Shown: positions 1 through 6,998 of the stretch, piece after piece
How the letters are laid out: every line of letters begins with the position of its first letter
Position numbering within the stretch: position 1 is the stretch's first letter
Source of the DNA: an uncultured Oscillospiraceae bacterium
GTDB lineage: Bacteria; Bacillota; Clostridia; Oscillospirales; Oscillospiraceae
Direction of reading: 5' to 3'
Assembly (NCBI GenBank): GCA_905236265.1
Contig: CAJOOV010000084.1
Span: forward strand, 1-8,601
Length of the DNA stretch: 8,601 nt
Notes under the pieces: generated by a model
The model's input: only the letters and a program-made list of their open reading frames with translations
The model's database searches: none
Told to the model about the DNA's origin: nothing
Translations under genes and position numbers: made by a program

Positions 1-1
1 G

Positions 2-430
2 TGGGTGCCCACCTATCTGAGCTACAAGACCCATGCCGACGCTGATTCCCTGTATAACACCCCCAACTGCTGGGCGATCTACTGCTGCGGAAAGGTGTTC
101 AAATACCTGCTGAAAAACGGCGGTCTGGAGGCCATGGATCAGCGCAACCGGGAGAAGGCGGCGATTCTGTACGATTATCTGGACGAGAGCCGGTTCTTTA
201 CCGGCGCAGTCCGGAAGCAGGACCGCTCCCTGATGAACGTCCCCTTTGTCTCCCCCTCCCCGGAGCAGGACGCCGAGGTGGTGGCTGCCACGAAGGCGGC
301 GGGCTTTGACAACCTGAAGGGGCATAAGAGCGTGGGTGGCCTGAGAGCCAGCATTTACAACGCCATGCCGAAGGAGGGCGTTGTGGCGCTGGTGGAGTTT
401 TTGCGCAGGTACGAGGCAGAGCACTGCTGA
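2..430 (+). CDS. serC: Phosphoserine aminotransferase, C-terminal 142 residues (5' end outside window)
   Basis: PLP-dependent class V aminotransferase that makes O-phospho-L-serine from 3-phosphohydroxypyruvate with glutamate as amino donor, the second step of serine synthesis; the SerC family also serves pyridoxal phosphate synthesis in some bacteria. The frame is open from base 2 (W, V, P, T...) and ends in TGA at 428-430. Visible family signatures are YNTPNCWAIY (visible residues 18-27), the stretch where SerC proteins read NTPP-x-x-x-IY, and HKSVGGLRASIYNAMP (108-123), the near-invariant C-terminal block; its Arg (visible residue 115) corresponds to the arginine thought to bind the substrate carboxylate. 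The family is about 360 residues long, so some 215-220 N-terminal residues, including the PLP lysine, lie to the left. The first in-frame GTG at base 5 is an internal valine, not a start. A strong terminator follows 4 nt after the stop, so serC ends its transcription unit. Confidence 0.95.
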   Translation, partial: WVPTYLSYKTHADADSLYNTPNCWAIYCCGKVFKYLLKNGGLEAMDQRNREKAAILYDYLDESRFFTGAVRKQDRSLMNVPFVSPSPEQDAEVVAATKAAGFDNLKGHKSVGGLRASIYNAMPKEGVVALVEFLRRYEAEHC

Positions 431-434
431 GCGT

Positions 435-479
435 CAGGTCAGGCTTCTCAAAGCGGGGAGCCTGACCTGCTTTCTTTTT
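435..479 (+). terminator. Intrinsic terminator of serC
   Basis: An 11-bp perfect inverted repeat (435-445 with 459-469, CAGGTCAGGCT/AGCCTGACCTG) can be extended inward by four pairs with two G-U wobbles, leaving a 5-nt loop at 450-454. It is followed by the T-rich run CTTTCTTTTT. It begins 4 nt after the serC stop and lies well before the trkA promoter, so the two units are separated. Confidence 0.92.
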
Positions 480-536
480 GCGCCGCAGGGACGCTTTTCC
501 GGAAAAGAGTTGTGGAATGTCTCTGCCGTTATGGGA

Positions 537-565
537 TTGTATGCGCCGCCGGAACGTGGTATAAT
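537..565 (+). promoter_or_regulatory. Sigma-A type promoter of trkA-trkH, extended -10
   Basis: The -35 box is TTGTAT (537-542), followed by a 17-bp spacer and a perfect TATAAT -10 (560-565). The -10 is preceded by TGG at 557-559, giving the extended -10 form TGnTATAAT. Transcription would start near 572, which predicts a 5' leader of about 137 nt before the trkA ATG. No other promoter of similar quality is visible in the serC-trkA gap. Confidence 0.82.
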
Positions 566-571
566 ATCCCT

Positions 572-708
572 CTAAAACAAAATGGGGGACGCTGTGCGCC
601 GGTTTTGGCGGCACATCCTGCTGCCCGGAGGAAATCGGGAGTGGGGTTTTCCGCCGCTGCGGCTGGCGGCGGGGAACCGGCTGCGTTCAGAGAGGAAGTT
701 ATCAGACA
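572..708 (+). promoter_or_regulatory. Structured 5' leader of trkA (possible cis-regulatory RNA)
   Basis: This is the predicted untranslated leader between the likely start of transcription and trkA. It contains three hairpins in a row. Hairpin one is 593-600 with 607-615, eight pairs with one bulged G at 610. Hairpin two is a short CCCG/CGGG stem (624-627 with 636-639). Hairpin three is a 13-bp uninterrupted stem (645-657 with 666-678, two G-U pairs) with an 8-nt loop. No T-run follows the last hairpin, so it is not a standard terminator. The Shine-Dalgarno AGAGGAAG (691-698) is left free just downstream. The opening GGGGGAC at 584-590 recalls the start of the c-di-AMP (ydaO) riboswitch, which controls potassium transporters in many Gram-positives, but the rest of that consensus is not convincingly present. 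The structure is directly visible; the regulatory role is inference. Confidence 0.4.
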
Positions 709-2124
709 ATGAATATTACCATAGTCGGCTGTGGAAAATTCGGCTCCACGCTGGCGGAACGCCTCAGCGGCGAGGCATACGACATCACCGTCATCGACAC
801 GGATCTCAACAAGCTGCGCCGGGTGACGGACAACTATGACGTGATCGGCTACAGCGGCAACGGAACCAGCTTCAAATCCCTGGAGGAGGCGGGAATTGCC
901 CATACGGATGTGCTGATTGCCGTGACAGGCAGGGATGAGGTGAATCTGCTGTGCTGTGTGGTGGCGAAGAAGGGCAACCCGAAGATCACCACCATCGCCA
1001 GAGTGCGGGACATCACCTACTATCAGGAGCGCTCCTATCTCCAGCAGAGTCTGGGTATCTCCATGATTATCAACCCGGAGATGACCGCCGCAACCGAAAT
1101 TGCCCGGCTGCTGCGCACGCCCAACGCCATTGACATCTCCACCTTTGCCAAGGGGCGGGCGGAACTGCTGACATTTAACCTTGAAGGCAGAAATCCCCTG
1201 ATCGACCTGCCGCTGACCCGGATGAATGCAAAGCTGGGCACCGATATTCTGGTGGTGGCAGTGGAGCGGAGCAGTCAGGCAATCATCCCCAGAGGCAACT
1301 TTGTCTTTCAGGCGGGGGATAAGGTCTCCATCGCAGGCTCTCCCAGAAGCACCGCCAGATTCTTCCAGAAGATCGGCCTGTCCAAAGGACAGGTGGAGAA
1401 CGTGTTTATTGTAGGCGGCGGGGAGATTGGCTATTATCTGGCCGCCCAGCTCTGCGAGACGAACCTCTCGGTGAAGATTCTGGAAGCGGATGCCGCCCGC
1501 TGCGAGGAGCTGAGCGAGCTGCTCTCGGATGCCATGGTGATTCAGGGCAGCAGCGTGAACCGGGATACCCTGATGGAGGAGGGGCTGGAGGACGCCCATG
1601 CGGTGGTGTCCCTGACCAATATGGACGAGGAGAACATGATGCTCTCCATCTTTGCCTCCACCTGTAATCCCTCTGCCAAGCTGGTGACCAAGGTGCGGCG
1701 GATGCCCTTCACGGAGGTGCTCAAGCGGCTGAATCTGGGCAGCGTGATCTGCCCCAAGGAGATTACCGCCCAGCATATTGTCCAGTTTATCCGTGCCATG
1801 CAGAATTCCAGAGGCAGTAATGTGGAGACGCTGTACCGGATTCTGGACAACAAAATAGAGGCGCTGGAGTTCCGGCTGCAGGCGCCCTCCGCCGTGCTGG
1901 ATACGCCCCTTCAGGCGCTGCCCCTTCGGGATGACCTGCTCATCTCCACGATTATCCGCGGCGGACATACCTTCAACCCCAGAGGCACCGACTGCCTGAA
2001 GCTGGGGGACAGCGTCGTTGTGGTCACCAGCCACAGTGGCCTGAAGGATATCACCGACATTCTGCGCACGCCGGAGCGTTCCCCTCTCCCCGGAATGCGC
2101 AGGGGTGAGGAGGCAGGACGATGA
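709..2124 (+). CDS. trkA: Trk potassium uptake system NAD-binding peripheral subunit TrkA
   Basis: Cytoplasmic gating subunit that assembles on the membrane protein TrkH and opens or closes it in response to bound nucleotide (NAD(H)/ATP in characterised systems). The 471 residues show the full double-RCK layout of long TrkA proteins. RCK_N1 is about 1-125, with the Rossmann loop GCGKFG at 7-12 and the acidic residue D30 ending strand 2. RCK_C1 is about 140-225. RCK_N2 is about 231-360, with VGGGEIG at 235-241 and E259 in the equivalent acidic position. RCK_C2 is about 370-455. The last 18 residues (RTPERSPLPG onward) are a charged tail with no domain assignment. The ATG at 709 is preceded by AGAGGAAG at 691-698. 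The stop overlaps the trkH start as ATGA, indicating translational coupling. Both Rossmann loops look intact, so both halves could bind nucleotide. It could equally be labelled KtrA-like, but its double length favours TrkA. Confidence 0.96.
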   Translation: MNITIVGCGKFGSTLAERLSGEAYDITVIDTDLNKLRRVTDNYDVIGYSGNGTSFKSLEEAGIAHTDVLIAVTGRDEVNLLCCVVAKKGNPKITTIARVRDITYYQERSYLQQSLGISMIINPEMTAATEIARLLRTPNAIDISTFAKGRAELLTFNLEGRNPLIDLPLTRMNAKLGTDILVVAVERSSQAIIPRGNFVFQAGDKVSIAGSPRSTARFFQKIGLSKGQVENVFIVGGGEIGYYLAAQLCETNLSVKILEADAARCEELSELLSDAMVIQGSSVNRDTLMEEGLEDAHAVVSLTNMDEENMMLSIFASTCNPSAKLVTKVRRMPFTEVLKRLNLGSVICPKEITAQHIVQFIRAMQNSRGSNVETLYRILDNKIEALEFRLQAPSAVLDTPLQALPLRDDLLISTIIRGGHTFNPRGTDCLKLGDSVVVVTSHSGLKDITDILRTPERSPLPGMRRGEEAGR

Positions 2125-3590
2125 ACGCTGCCATGATCGGGTATATCCTCAGCTGGGTCACCTGCTTTTCCGGGCTGTTTCTGCTGCCCTCCTGCCTCAC
2201 CGGGCTGATCTACCGGGAGCGGGAAGGGCTGGTGTATCTGGGTGTAGCCGCAGTATACATCTGTCTGGGGCTGCTGCTGACCCGGAAAAAGCCGGAAAAG
2301 ACCCGCTTCGGCGCACAGGACGGATATGTCACCGTTGCGCTGACGTGGATGCTCATCAGTCTCCTTGGCGCAGTGCCCTTCACCCTGACCGGGGACATTC
2401 CCTTTTATATCGACGCAGTGTTTGAGACGGTCTCCGGCTTTACCACCACCGGCTCCACCATCCTCACGGACATAGAAGCCCTCTCCCATTGCAGCCTGCT
2501 CTGGCGCTGCTTTACCCACTGGCTGGGAGGCATGGGCATTCTGGTGTTCATTATGGCAATTCTCCCCCTGTCCAGCGGACGGAATATCCATCTGATGCGG
2601 GCGGAGTCCACCGGTCCCTCTGTGGAGAAGATGGTGCCCAAGGTGCGGGAGACGGCGGCGCTGCTGTATAAGATCTATGTCTCCCTGACGGCTGCGGAGT
2701 TTGTATTTCTGCTGCTGGGGAGAATGCCTGTCTTTGAGGCAATTACGGCGGCCTTTGCCACGGCGGGCACCGGCGGCTTTGCCGTGCTCAATTCCAGCAT
2801 GGCGGGCTACAGCCCCTATCTGCAGTATGTCATCACCGTGTTCATGCTCCTCTTCGGCGTCAGCTTCAACGTCTACTTCTTCCTGCTGATTCGCAAGTTT
2901 AAGGCGGCGCTGGTATACGAGGAGTTCCGGTGGTATCTGATCGTGATTGCCGTGGCGACGGCGCTGGTGGTGTACGACATCCGTACCCTGTTCCCCACCT
3001 TCGAGGAGGCGTTCCGTCAGGGGATTTTTCAGGTGGCCTCCGTCATCACCACAACGGGCTATGTCTCCACAGACTTCGACCTCTGGCCCTCCATGGCAAA
3101 GACCGTGCTGGTGCTGCTGATGTTCATCGGCGCCTGCGCCGGCTCTACGGGAGGCGGCATGAAGGTCTCCCGCTTCCTCATCGCCGGAAAATACATGAAG
3201 GCGGAGATCTCCCGCTTCCGCCATCCCCGGCAGGTCAAGACCATCTGGCTCAACGGGGCAAAGATCGGGGACGATCTGCTCCGCTCCGTTCTGGTCTATC
3301 TGGTGGCGTATATCCTGCTCTTCGTCATCTCCCTGATGCTCATCACCATAGAGGGATATGACATGCTCACAAACTTCACCGCCGTCGCCACTACCTACAA
3401 CAACGTAGGGCCGGGGCTGAATCTGGTGGGGCCTGTGTGCAACTTCAGCTTTTTCAGCCCCCTGTCCAAGCTGGTCTTTTCCATTGACATGCTGGCAGGA
3501 CGGCTGGAGGTGCTGCCTCTGGTGGTTCTGCTCTCTGCGGCGGCGGAGCGGGTGGAGCGTATATTCCACCGGATCAATCCCACCGGCTGA
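2121..3590 (+). CDS. trkH: Trk potassium uptake system membrane subunit TrkH
   Basis: Integral membrane potassium translocating subunit of the TrkH/TrkG/KtrB superfamily, 489 residues with many hydrophobic segments. The four pore repeats are all visible: TTTGS (108-112), TAGTGG (214-219), TTTGYV (310-315) and YNNVGPG (426-432), each carrying the filter glycine region. HWLGGMGILVF (133-143) is a typical conserved helix. The glycine-rich intramembrane loop GACAGSTGGGMKVSR (337-351) sits under the pore and acts as the gate controlled by the RCK ring in solved TrkH/KtrB structures. Length and motifs fit a full TrkH. The ATG at 2121 shares the ATGA overlap with the trkA stop and has its own strong Shine-Dalgarno, GAGGAGG at 2107-2113, 7 nt upstream. 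The two genes form a two-gene operon behind the promoter at 537-565. The downstream hairpin at 3631-3668 probably ends the transcript. Confidence 0.96.
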   Translation: MNAAMIGYILSWVTCFSGLFLLPSCLTGLIYREREGLVYLGVAAVYICLGLLLTRKKPEKTRFGAQDGYVTVALTWMLISLLGAVPFTLTGDIPFYIDAVFETVSGFTTTGSTILTDIEALSHCSLLWRCFTHWLGGMGILVFIMAILPLSSGRNIHLMRAESTGPSVEKMVPKVRETAALLYKIYVSLTAAEFVFLLLGRMPVFEAITAAFATAGTGGFAVLNSSMAGYSPYLQYVITVFMLLFGVSFNVYFFLLIRKFKAALVYEEFRWYLIVIAVATALVVYDIRTLFPTFEEAFRQGIFQVASVITTTGYVSTDFDLWPSMAKTVLVLLMFIGACAGSTGGGMKVSRFLIAGKYMKAEISRFRHPRQVKTIWLNGAKIGDDLLRSVLVYLVAYILLFVISLMLITIEGYDMLTNFTAVATTYNNVGPGLNLVGPVCNFSFFSPLSKLVFSIDMLAGRLEVLPLVVLLSAAAERVERIFHRINPTG

Positions 3591-3614
3591 CGCTGTTTCA
3601 CTGCTGGGGGAACA

Positions 3615-3668
3615 ATAGAAACAATCATAAAGCGGCGCATTGCGGATGGTTCTCCGCAGTGCGCCGCT
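3615..3668. terminator. Shared hairpin terminator between convergent trkH and carB
   Basis: A 16-bp stem (3631-3646 with 3653-3668; one G-T wobble at 3640/3659) encloses a 6-nt loop. It lies 40 nt after the trkH stop and about 19 nt after the carB stop. Read on the minus strand, the hairpin is followed by TTATGATTGTTTC, a fair U-rich tail, so it is a good carB terminator. Read on the plus strand, the following GTACGTTTCG is a weak tail, so termination of trkH here is less certain, though the stem is very stable. Confidence 0.75.
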
Positions 3669-3687
3669 GTACGTTTCGGGGCAGTGC

Positions 3688-6600
3688 TTACCGGATCATG
3701 CTGTGCCATTCCTGCAGGGAGCGGACGGTATCGCTGCCCTGCTGCTTCACCTGAGCAATTCCCTCCGCTGCGGCACGGGCGGCTGCAACGGTGGTAATAT
3801 AGGGAATGTGGGCACGGATGGCATTTTTCCGCAGGTAGCTGTCGTCATGGACGCTGTCCTTGCCGGAGGGGGAATTGATAATCAGGTCAATCTTCCGGTT
3901 GGTGATGAGATCCAGAATGTTGGGACGGCCCTCATAGAGCTTCTTCACCCGCTCCACGGGAACGCCCGCCTGCTGAATCAGGTCATAGGTGCGCCCGGTG
4001 GCAACCACATGGAAGCCGCTTTCGGTAAACCGCTCGGCCAGCTCCACGGCATCCGGCTTGTCCTTGCTGTTGAGGGAGATCAGCACAGTGCCTCCGGCGG
4101 GAAGGGTGGCGGAGGCGGCCTCCTCGGCCTTGATGAAGGCCTCGCCTGTGGTGTCGGCCATGCCCAGCACCTCGCCGGTGGAGCGCATCTCCGGCCCCAG
4201 CAGGGGGTCAACCTCCTGGAACATATTGAAGGGGAACACGGCCTCCTTCACGCCGTAGTAGGGAATGCTCCGTTCCTTCAGCTCCGGTACGGGGGAGGGC
4301 AAGCCGGTGAGGGGGGCGGTGATAATCTCCGTGGCAAGGGGCACCATGGAGATGCCGCAGACCTTGGACACCAGCGGAACGGTACGGGAGGCTCTGGGGT
4401 TTGCCTCCAGCACATAGACCGTGCCGTCCTCAATGGCGTACTGCATGTTCATCAGCCCTACAACGTGCATCTCCTCGGCAATCCGCCGGGTGTACTCCTT
4501 GATGGTGTTCAAATGCGCCTCGTCAATGTGCTTGGAGGGGACGATGCAGGCGGAGTCTCCGGAGTGGATACCGGCAAGCTCGATATGCTCCATCACGGCG
4601 GGGACATAGGCGCTCTCGCCGTCGCTGATGGCATCCGCCTCGCATTCCAGCGCATGGTTCAGGAAACGGTCAATGAGGATGGGGCGGTCAGGGGTGACGC
4701 CCACGGCGGCACGCATATAGTCTGCCATCATGCCGTCGTCATAGACGACCTCCATGCCCCGGCCACCCAGCACATAGGAGGGGCGTACCATGACGGGATA
4801 GCCGATGGAGTTGGCAATGCGCTGTGCCTCCTCCACGGTGGTGGCCATGCCGGACTCGGGCATGGGAATGCCCAGCTTGTCCATCATGTTCCGGAACAGG
4901 TCACGATCCTCTGCCAGATCAATGACCTCCGGGCTGGTGCCCAGAATGTTCACCCCGTTGGCCTTCAGCTCCGCCGCCAGATTCAGGGGTGTCTGTCCGC
5001 CGAACTGGGCAATCACGCCCACGGGCTTTTCCTTGTGGTAGATGCTCAGCACATCCTCCAGCGTCAGCGGCTCAAAATACAGCTTGTCGGAGGTGTCGTA
5101 GTCCGTGGAGACGGTTTCGGGGTTGCAGTTGACGATAATCGTGCCAAAGCCCAGCTTCTTCAGGCTGAGGGCGGCGTGGACGCAGCAGTAGTCAAACTCA
5201 ATGCCCTGACCGATGCGGTTCGGCCCGCCGCCCAGAATCATGATCTTGGGCCGGCTCTCGTCCACCGGGTCGGCATCGCTGTCATTGTAGGTGGAATAGT
5301 AGTAGGCGCTGTCCTGCGTGCCGCTGACATGAATGCCCTGCCAGTGCTCCTCCAGCCCCAGCGCCAGACGGCGGGAGCGGATCTCCGCCTCCGGCACCTC
5401 CAGCAGCTCGCTGAGGTAACGGTCAGAGAAGCCGTCCAGCTTTGCCTGCCGGAGCATATCGTCCTCCGGCACAGCGCCCTTCCGGGCCAGCAGCGCCTCC
5501 TCCTCGGCCACAAGCTCCCGCATCTGCTGCAGGAAGAAGGTCTTGATATGGGTGAGGCGGTGGATCTCCTCCACCGTTGCGCCCTTGCGCAGCGCCTCAT
5601 AGATCAGGAAGTGGCGCTCGCTGTTGGGCGTGACAATCCGCTTCAGCAGCTCCTGTTTGGACAGGGTGCCGAAGTTCTTCACATGTCCCAGACCGTAACG
5701 ATCCTTCTCCAGCGAGCGGATGGCCTTCTGCAGCGCCTCCTTGTAGGTTTTACCGATGCTCATGACCTCGCCCACGGCGCGCATCTGGGTGCCCAGCTTG
5801 TCCTCTGCGTCCTTGAACTTTTCAAACGCCCAGCGGGCGAACTTCACCACCACATAGTCCCCACCGGGCTTATACTGATCCAGCGTGCCGTATTTGCCGC
5901 AGGGCAGCTCCTTCAGGGTCATTCCCGTGGCCAGCTTTGCGGATACCAGAGCAATGGGGAAGCCGGTGGCCTTGGAGGCCAGAGCGGAGGAGCGGGAGGT
6001 GCGGGGGTTGATCTCAATGACCACGATCCGGTCACTGACAGGGTCATGGGCAAACTGCACGTTGGTGCCGCCGATGACGCCGATATGCTCCACGATCTTG
6101 TAGGCGGCCTCCTGCAGCCTGTCCTGCAGGGACTGGGAGATGGTGAGCATGGGGGCGGTGCAGAAGGAGTCGCCGGTATGCACGCCCATAGGGTCTACGT
6201 TTTCGATGAAGCAGACCGTAATCATATTGTTCTCTTTGTCCCGGACGACCTCCAGCTCCAGCTCCTCCCAGCCCAGAACGGACTCCTCTACCAGCACCTG
6301 ATGCACCAGAGAGGCAGAGAGGCCGCGGGCGCACACGGTTTGCAGCTCCTCCCGGTTATAGACCAGACCGCCGCCTGCGCCGCCCATGGTATAGGCCGGG
6401 CGCAGCACCACGGGATAGCCCAGCTCCTCGGCAATGGACAGGGCTTCCTCAACGCTGTAGGCGACCTGACTGCGGGCCATCTCGATACCCAGCAGGTTCA
6501 TGGTCTCCTTAAACGCTACCCGGTCCTCGCCCCGTTCAATGGCATCCACCTGTACGCCGATCACCTGAACGTGGTACTTGTCCAGCACGCCCGCCTGATA

Positions 6601-6906
6601 CAGCTCAGAGCACAGGTTCAGCCCGGACTGGCCGCCCAGATTGGGCAGCAGGGCATCGGGGCGCTCCTTGGCGATGATGCGCTCCAGCCGCTGTACGTTC
6701 AGCGGCTCGATATAGGTGACATCCGCCATCTCCGGGTCTGTCATAATGGTTGCGGGATTGGAGTTGACCAGAACAATCTCGTAGCCCAGCGAACGAAGCG
6801 CCTTGCAGGCCTGCGTGCCGGAGTAGTCAAACTCGCAGGCCTGACCGATGATGATTGGACCGGAACCGATGATGAGTATTTTGTGAATATCTGTACGCTT
6901 CGGCAT
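3688..6906 (-). CDS. carB: Carbamoyl-phosphate synthase large subunit
   Basis: Makes carbamoyl phosphate from bicarbonate, ammonia (delivered from glutamine by CarA) and two ATP, feeding pyrimidine and arginine synthesis. The product is 1072 residues, against about 1073 in E. coli. Domains: carboxyphosphate ATP-grasp 1-400 (GSGPIIIGQACEFDYSG at 14-30, VNSNPATIMTDP at 47-58, EINPRTSRSSALASKATG at 298-315); oligomerisation region about 401-553; carbamoyl-phosphate ATP-grasp about 554-936 (GGGPNRIGQGIEFDYCC at 559-575, VNCNPETVSTDYDTSDKLYF at 592-611, EANPRASRTVPLVSKVCG at 834-851); MGS-like allosteric domain about 937-1072. E776, D784 and E888 match the E. coli ornithine-site acids by motif, and T970, T973 and K989 match UMP/IMP-site positions, so allosteric control looks retained. 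The start is ATG at 6904-6906, where MPKRTDIHKI matches the family N-terminus and GGAGG lies 7 nt upstream; the in-frame ATG at 6981 would add 25 non-homologous residues and lies upstream of the predicted transcription start. No carA is adjacent. The segment at residues 521-533 departs from the usual VDTCAAEF motif. Confidence 0.97.
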   Translation of the reverse strand: MPKRTDIHKILIIGSGPIIIGQACEFDYSGTQACKALRSLGYEIVLVNSNPATIMTDPEMADVTYIEPLNVQRLERIIAKERPDALLPNLGGQSGLNLCSELYQAGVLDKYHVQVIGVQVDAIERGEDRVAFKETMNLLGIEMARSQVAYSVEEALSIAEELGYPVVLRPAYTMGGAGGGLVYNREELQTVCARGLSASLVHQVLVEESVLGWEELELEVVRDKENNMITVCFIENVDPMGVHTGDSFCTAPMLTISQSLQDRLQEAAYKIVEHIGVIGGTNVQFAHDPVSDRIVVIEINPRTSRSSALASKATGFPIALVSAKLATGMTLKELPCGKYGTLDQYKPGGDYVVVKFARWAFEKFKDAEDKLGTQMRAVGEVMSIGKTYKEALQKAIRSLEKDRYGLGHVKNFGTLSKQELLKRIVTPNSERHFLIYEALRKGATVEEIHRLTHIKTFFLQQMRELVAEEEALLARKGAVPEDDMLRQAKLDGFSDRYLSELLEVPEAEIRSRRLALGLEEHWQGIHVSGTQDSAYYYSTYNDSDADPVDESRPKIMILGGGPNRIGQGIEFDYCCVHAALSLKKLGFGTIIVNCNPETVSTDYDTSDKLYFEPLTLEDVLSIYHKEKPVGVIAQFGGQTPLNLAAELKANGVNILGTSPEVIDLAEDRDLFRNMMDKLGIPMPESGMATTVEEAQRIANSIGYPVMVRPSYVLGGRGMEVVYDDGMMADYMRAAVGVTPDRPILIDRFLNHALECEADAISDGESAYVPAVMEHIELAGIHSGDSACIVPSKHIDEAHLNTIKEYTRRIAEEMHVVGLMNMQYAIEDGTVYVLEANPRASRTVPLVSKVCGISMVPLATEIITAPLTGLPSPVPELKERSIPYYGVKEAVFPFNMFQEVDPLLGPEMRSTGEVLGMADTTGEAFIKAEEAASATLPAGGTVLISLNSKDKPDAVELAERFTESGFHVVATGRTYDLIQQAGVPVERVKKLYEGRPNILDLITNRKIDLIINSPSGKDSVHDDSYLRKNAIRAHIPYITTVAAARAAAEGIAQVKQQGSDTVRSLQEWHSMIR

Positions 6907-6913
6907 AATAAAA

Positions 6914-6918
6914 CCTCC
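6914..6918 (-). promoter_or_regulatory. Shine-Dalgarno site that fixes the carB start
   Basis: On the minus strand GGAGG stands 7 nt before the ATG at 6906, ideal spacing. No comparable site precedes the longer in-frame ATG at 6981, which would moreover lie inside the promoter. This supports the 1072-residue CarB. Confidence 0.9.
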
Positions 6919-6954
6919 AAATCCCGTGAAGAAAATGAAATAAGGAACGTTGGC

Positions 6955-6985
6955 ATACACACCTGTTGAATTATAATACACACCT
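6955..6985. repeat. 10-bp direct repeat phased by 21 bp at the carB promoter
   Basis: The plus-strand sequence ATACACACCT occurs exactly at 6955-6964 and again at 6976-6985 (AGGTGTGTAT on the carB strand). Start-to-start distance is 21 bp, two helical turns, so both copies face the same side of the DNA. One copy lies in the spacer just upstream of the carB -10, the other over the predicted transcription start. The arrangement suggests a regulator-binding site but could be a chance duplication. Confidence 0.6.
6967..6980. promoter_or_regulatory. Candidate ArgR/AhrC operator (ARG box) over the carB -10
   Basis: TGAATTATAATACA matches the classical ARG-box core TGAATWWWWATTCA at 13 of 14 positions and is itself a palindrome except for one symmetric pair. 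It covers the whole -10 hexamer, where bound repressor would block RNA polymerase. Arginine repressors controlling carbamoyl-phosphate synthase genes are well established in both Gram-negative and Gram-positive bacteria. Caution: an AT-rich -10 box gives part of this match for free, and no second adjacent box of good quality is seen. Confidence 0.4.
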
Positions 6986-6998
6986 ATATAAAAATCAA
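6970..6998 (-). promoter_or_regulatory. Sigma-A type promoter of carB
   Basis: On the minus strand the -35 is TTGATT (6998-6993), the spacer is 17 bp, and the -10 is a perfect TATAAT (6975-6970). Transcription would begin near 6963, giving a leader of about 57 nt. It lies downstream of the GH32 terminator at 7101-7136, so carB appears to be transcribed on its own. The -10 is embedded in a near-palindrome and flanked by a direct repeat, described separately. Confidence 0.8.

Noticed and set aside
572..708. Calling the trkA leader a c-di-AMP riboswitch outright
   Set aside because: Only the GGGGGAC start and loose later pieces resemble the consensus; the P1 helix and the conserved 3' block could not be found by eye. 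Kept only as a hypothesis to test.
582..839. Possible small leader gene starting ATG at 582 within the trkA leader and running into trkA
   Set aside because: No Shine-Dalgarno before the ATG, which would sit about 10 nt from the predicted transcript start; the reading overlaps the hairpins and trkA out of frame with no recognisable product.
529..2034. A 501-codon minus-strand frame opposite trkA
   Set aside because: Antisense shadow. TrkA on the plus strand has complete motifs, promoter and ribosome site; the minus-strand product is His/Gln/Gly-rich and matches nothing I recognise.
1911..3569. A 552-codon minus-strand frame opposite trkH
   Set aside because: Same explanation. TrkH has all four pore motifs on the plus strand; the antisense product is strongly hydrophilic and repetitive in composition, as expected from reverse-complemented membrane codons.
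3640..6969. An 1109-codon open frame on the plus strand, antisense to all of carB
   Set aside because: It is a shadow of the GC-rich codon use of carB. The translation is low-complexity in character (rich in Gly, His, Leu, Gln), begins inside the terminator hairpin and has no recognisable family motif, whereas the opposite strand encodes a full, highly conserved CarB.
6904..6981. Upstream in-frame start for carB giving a 1097-residue protein
   Set aside because: The extra 25 residues are not part of the CarB family, the ATG lies upstream of the predicted transcription start, and the internal ATG at 6906 has GGAGG at ideal spacing.
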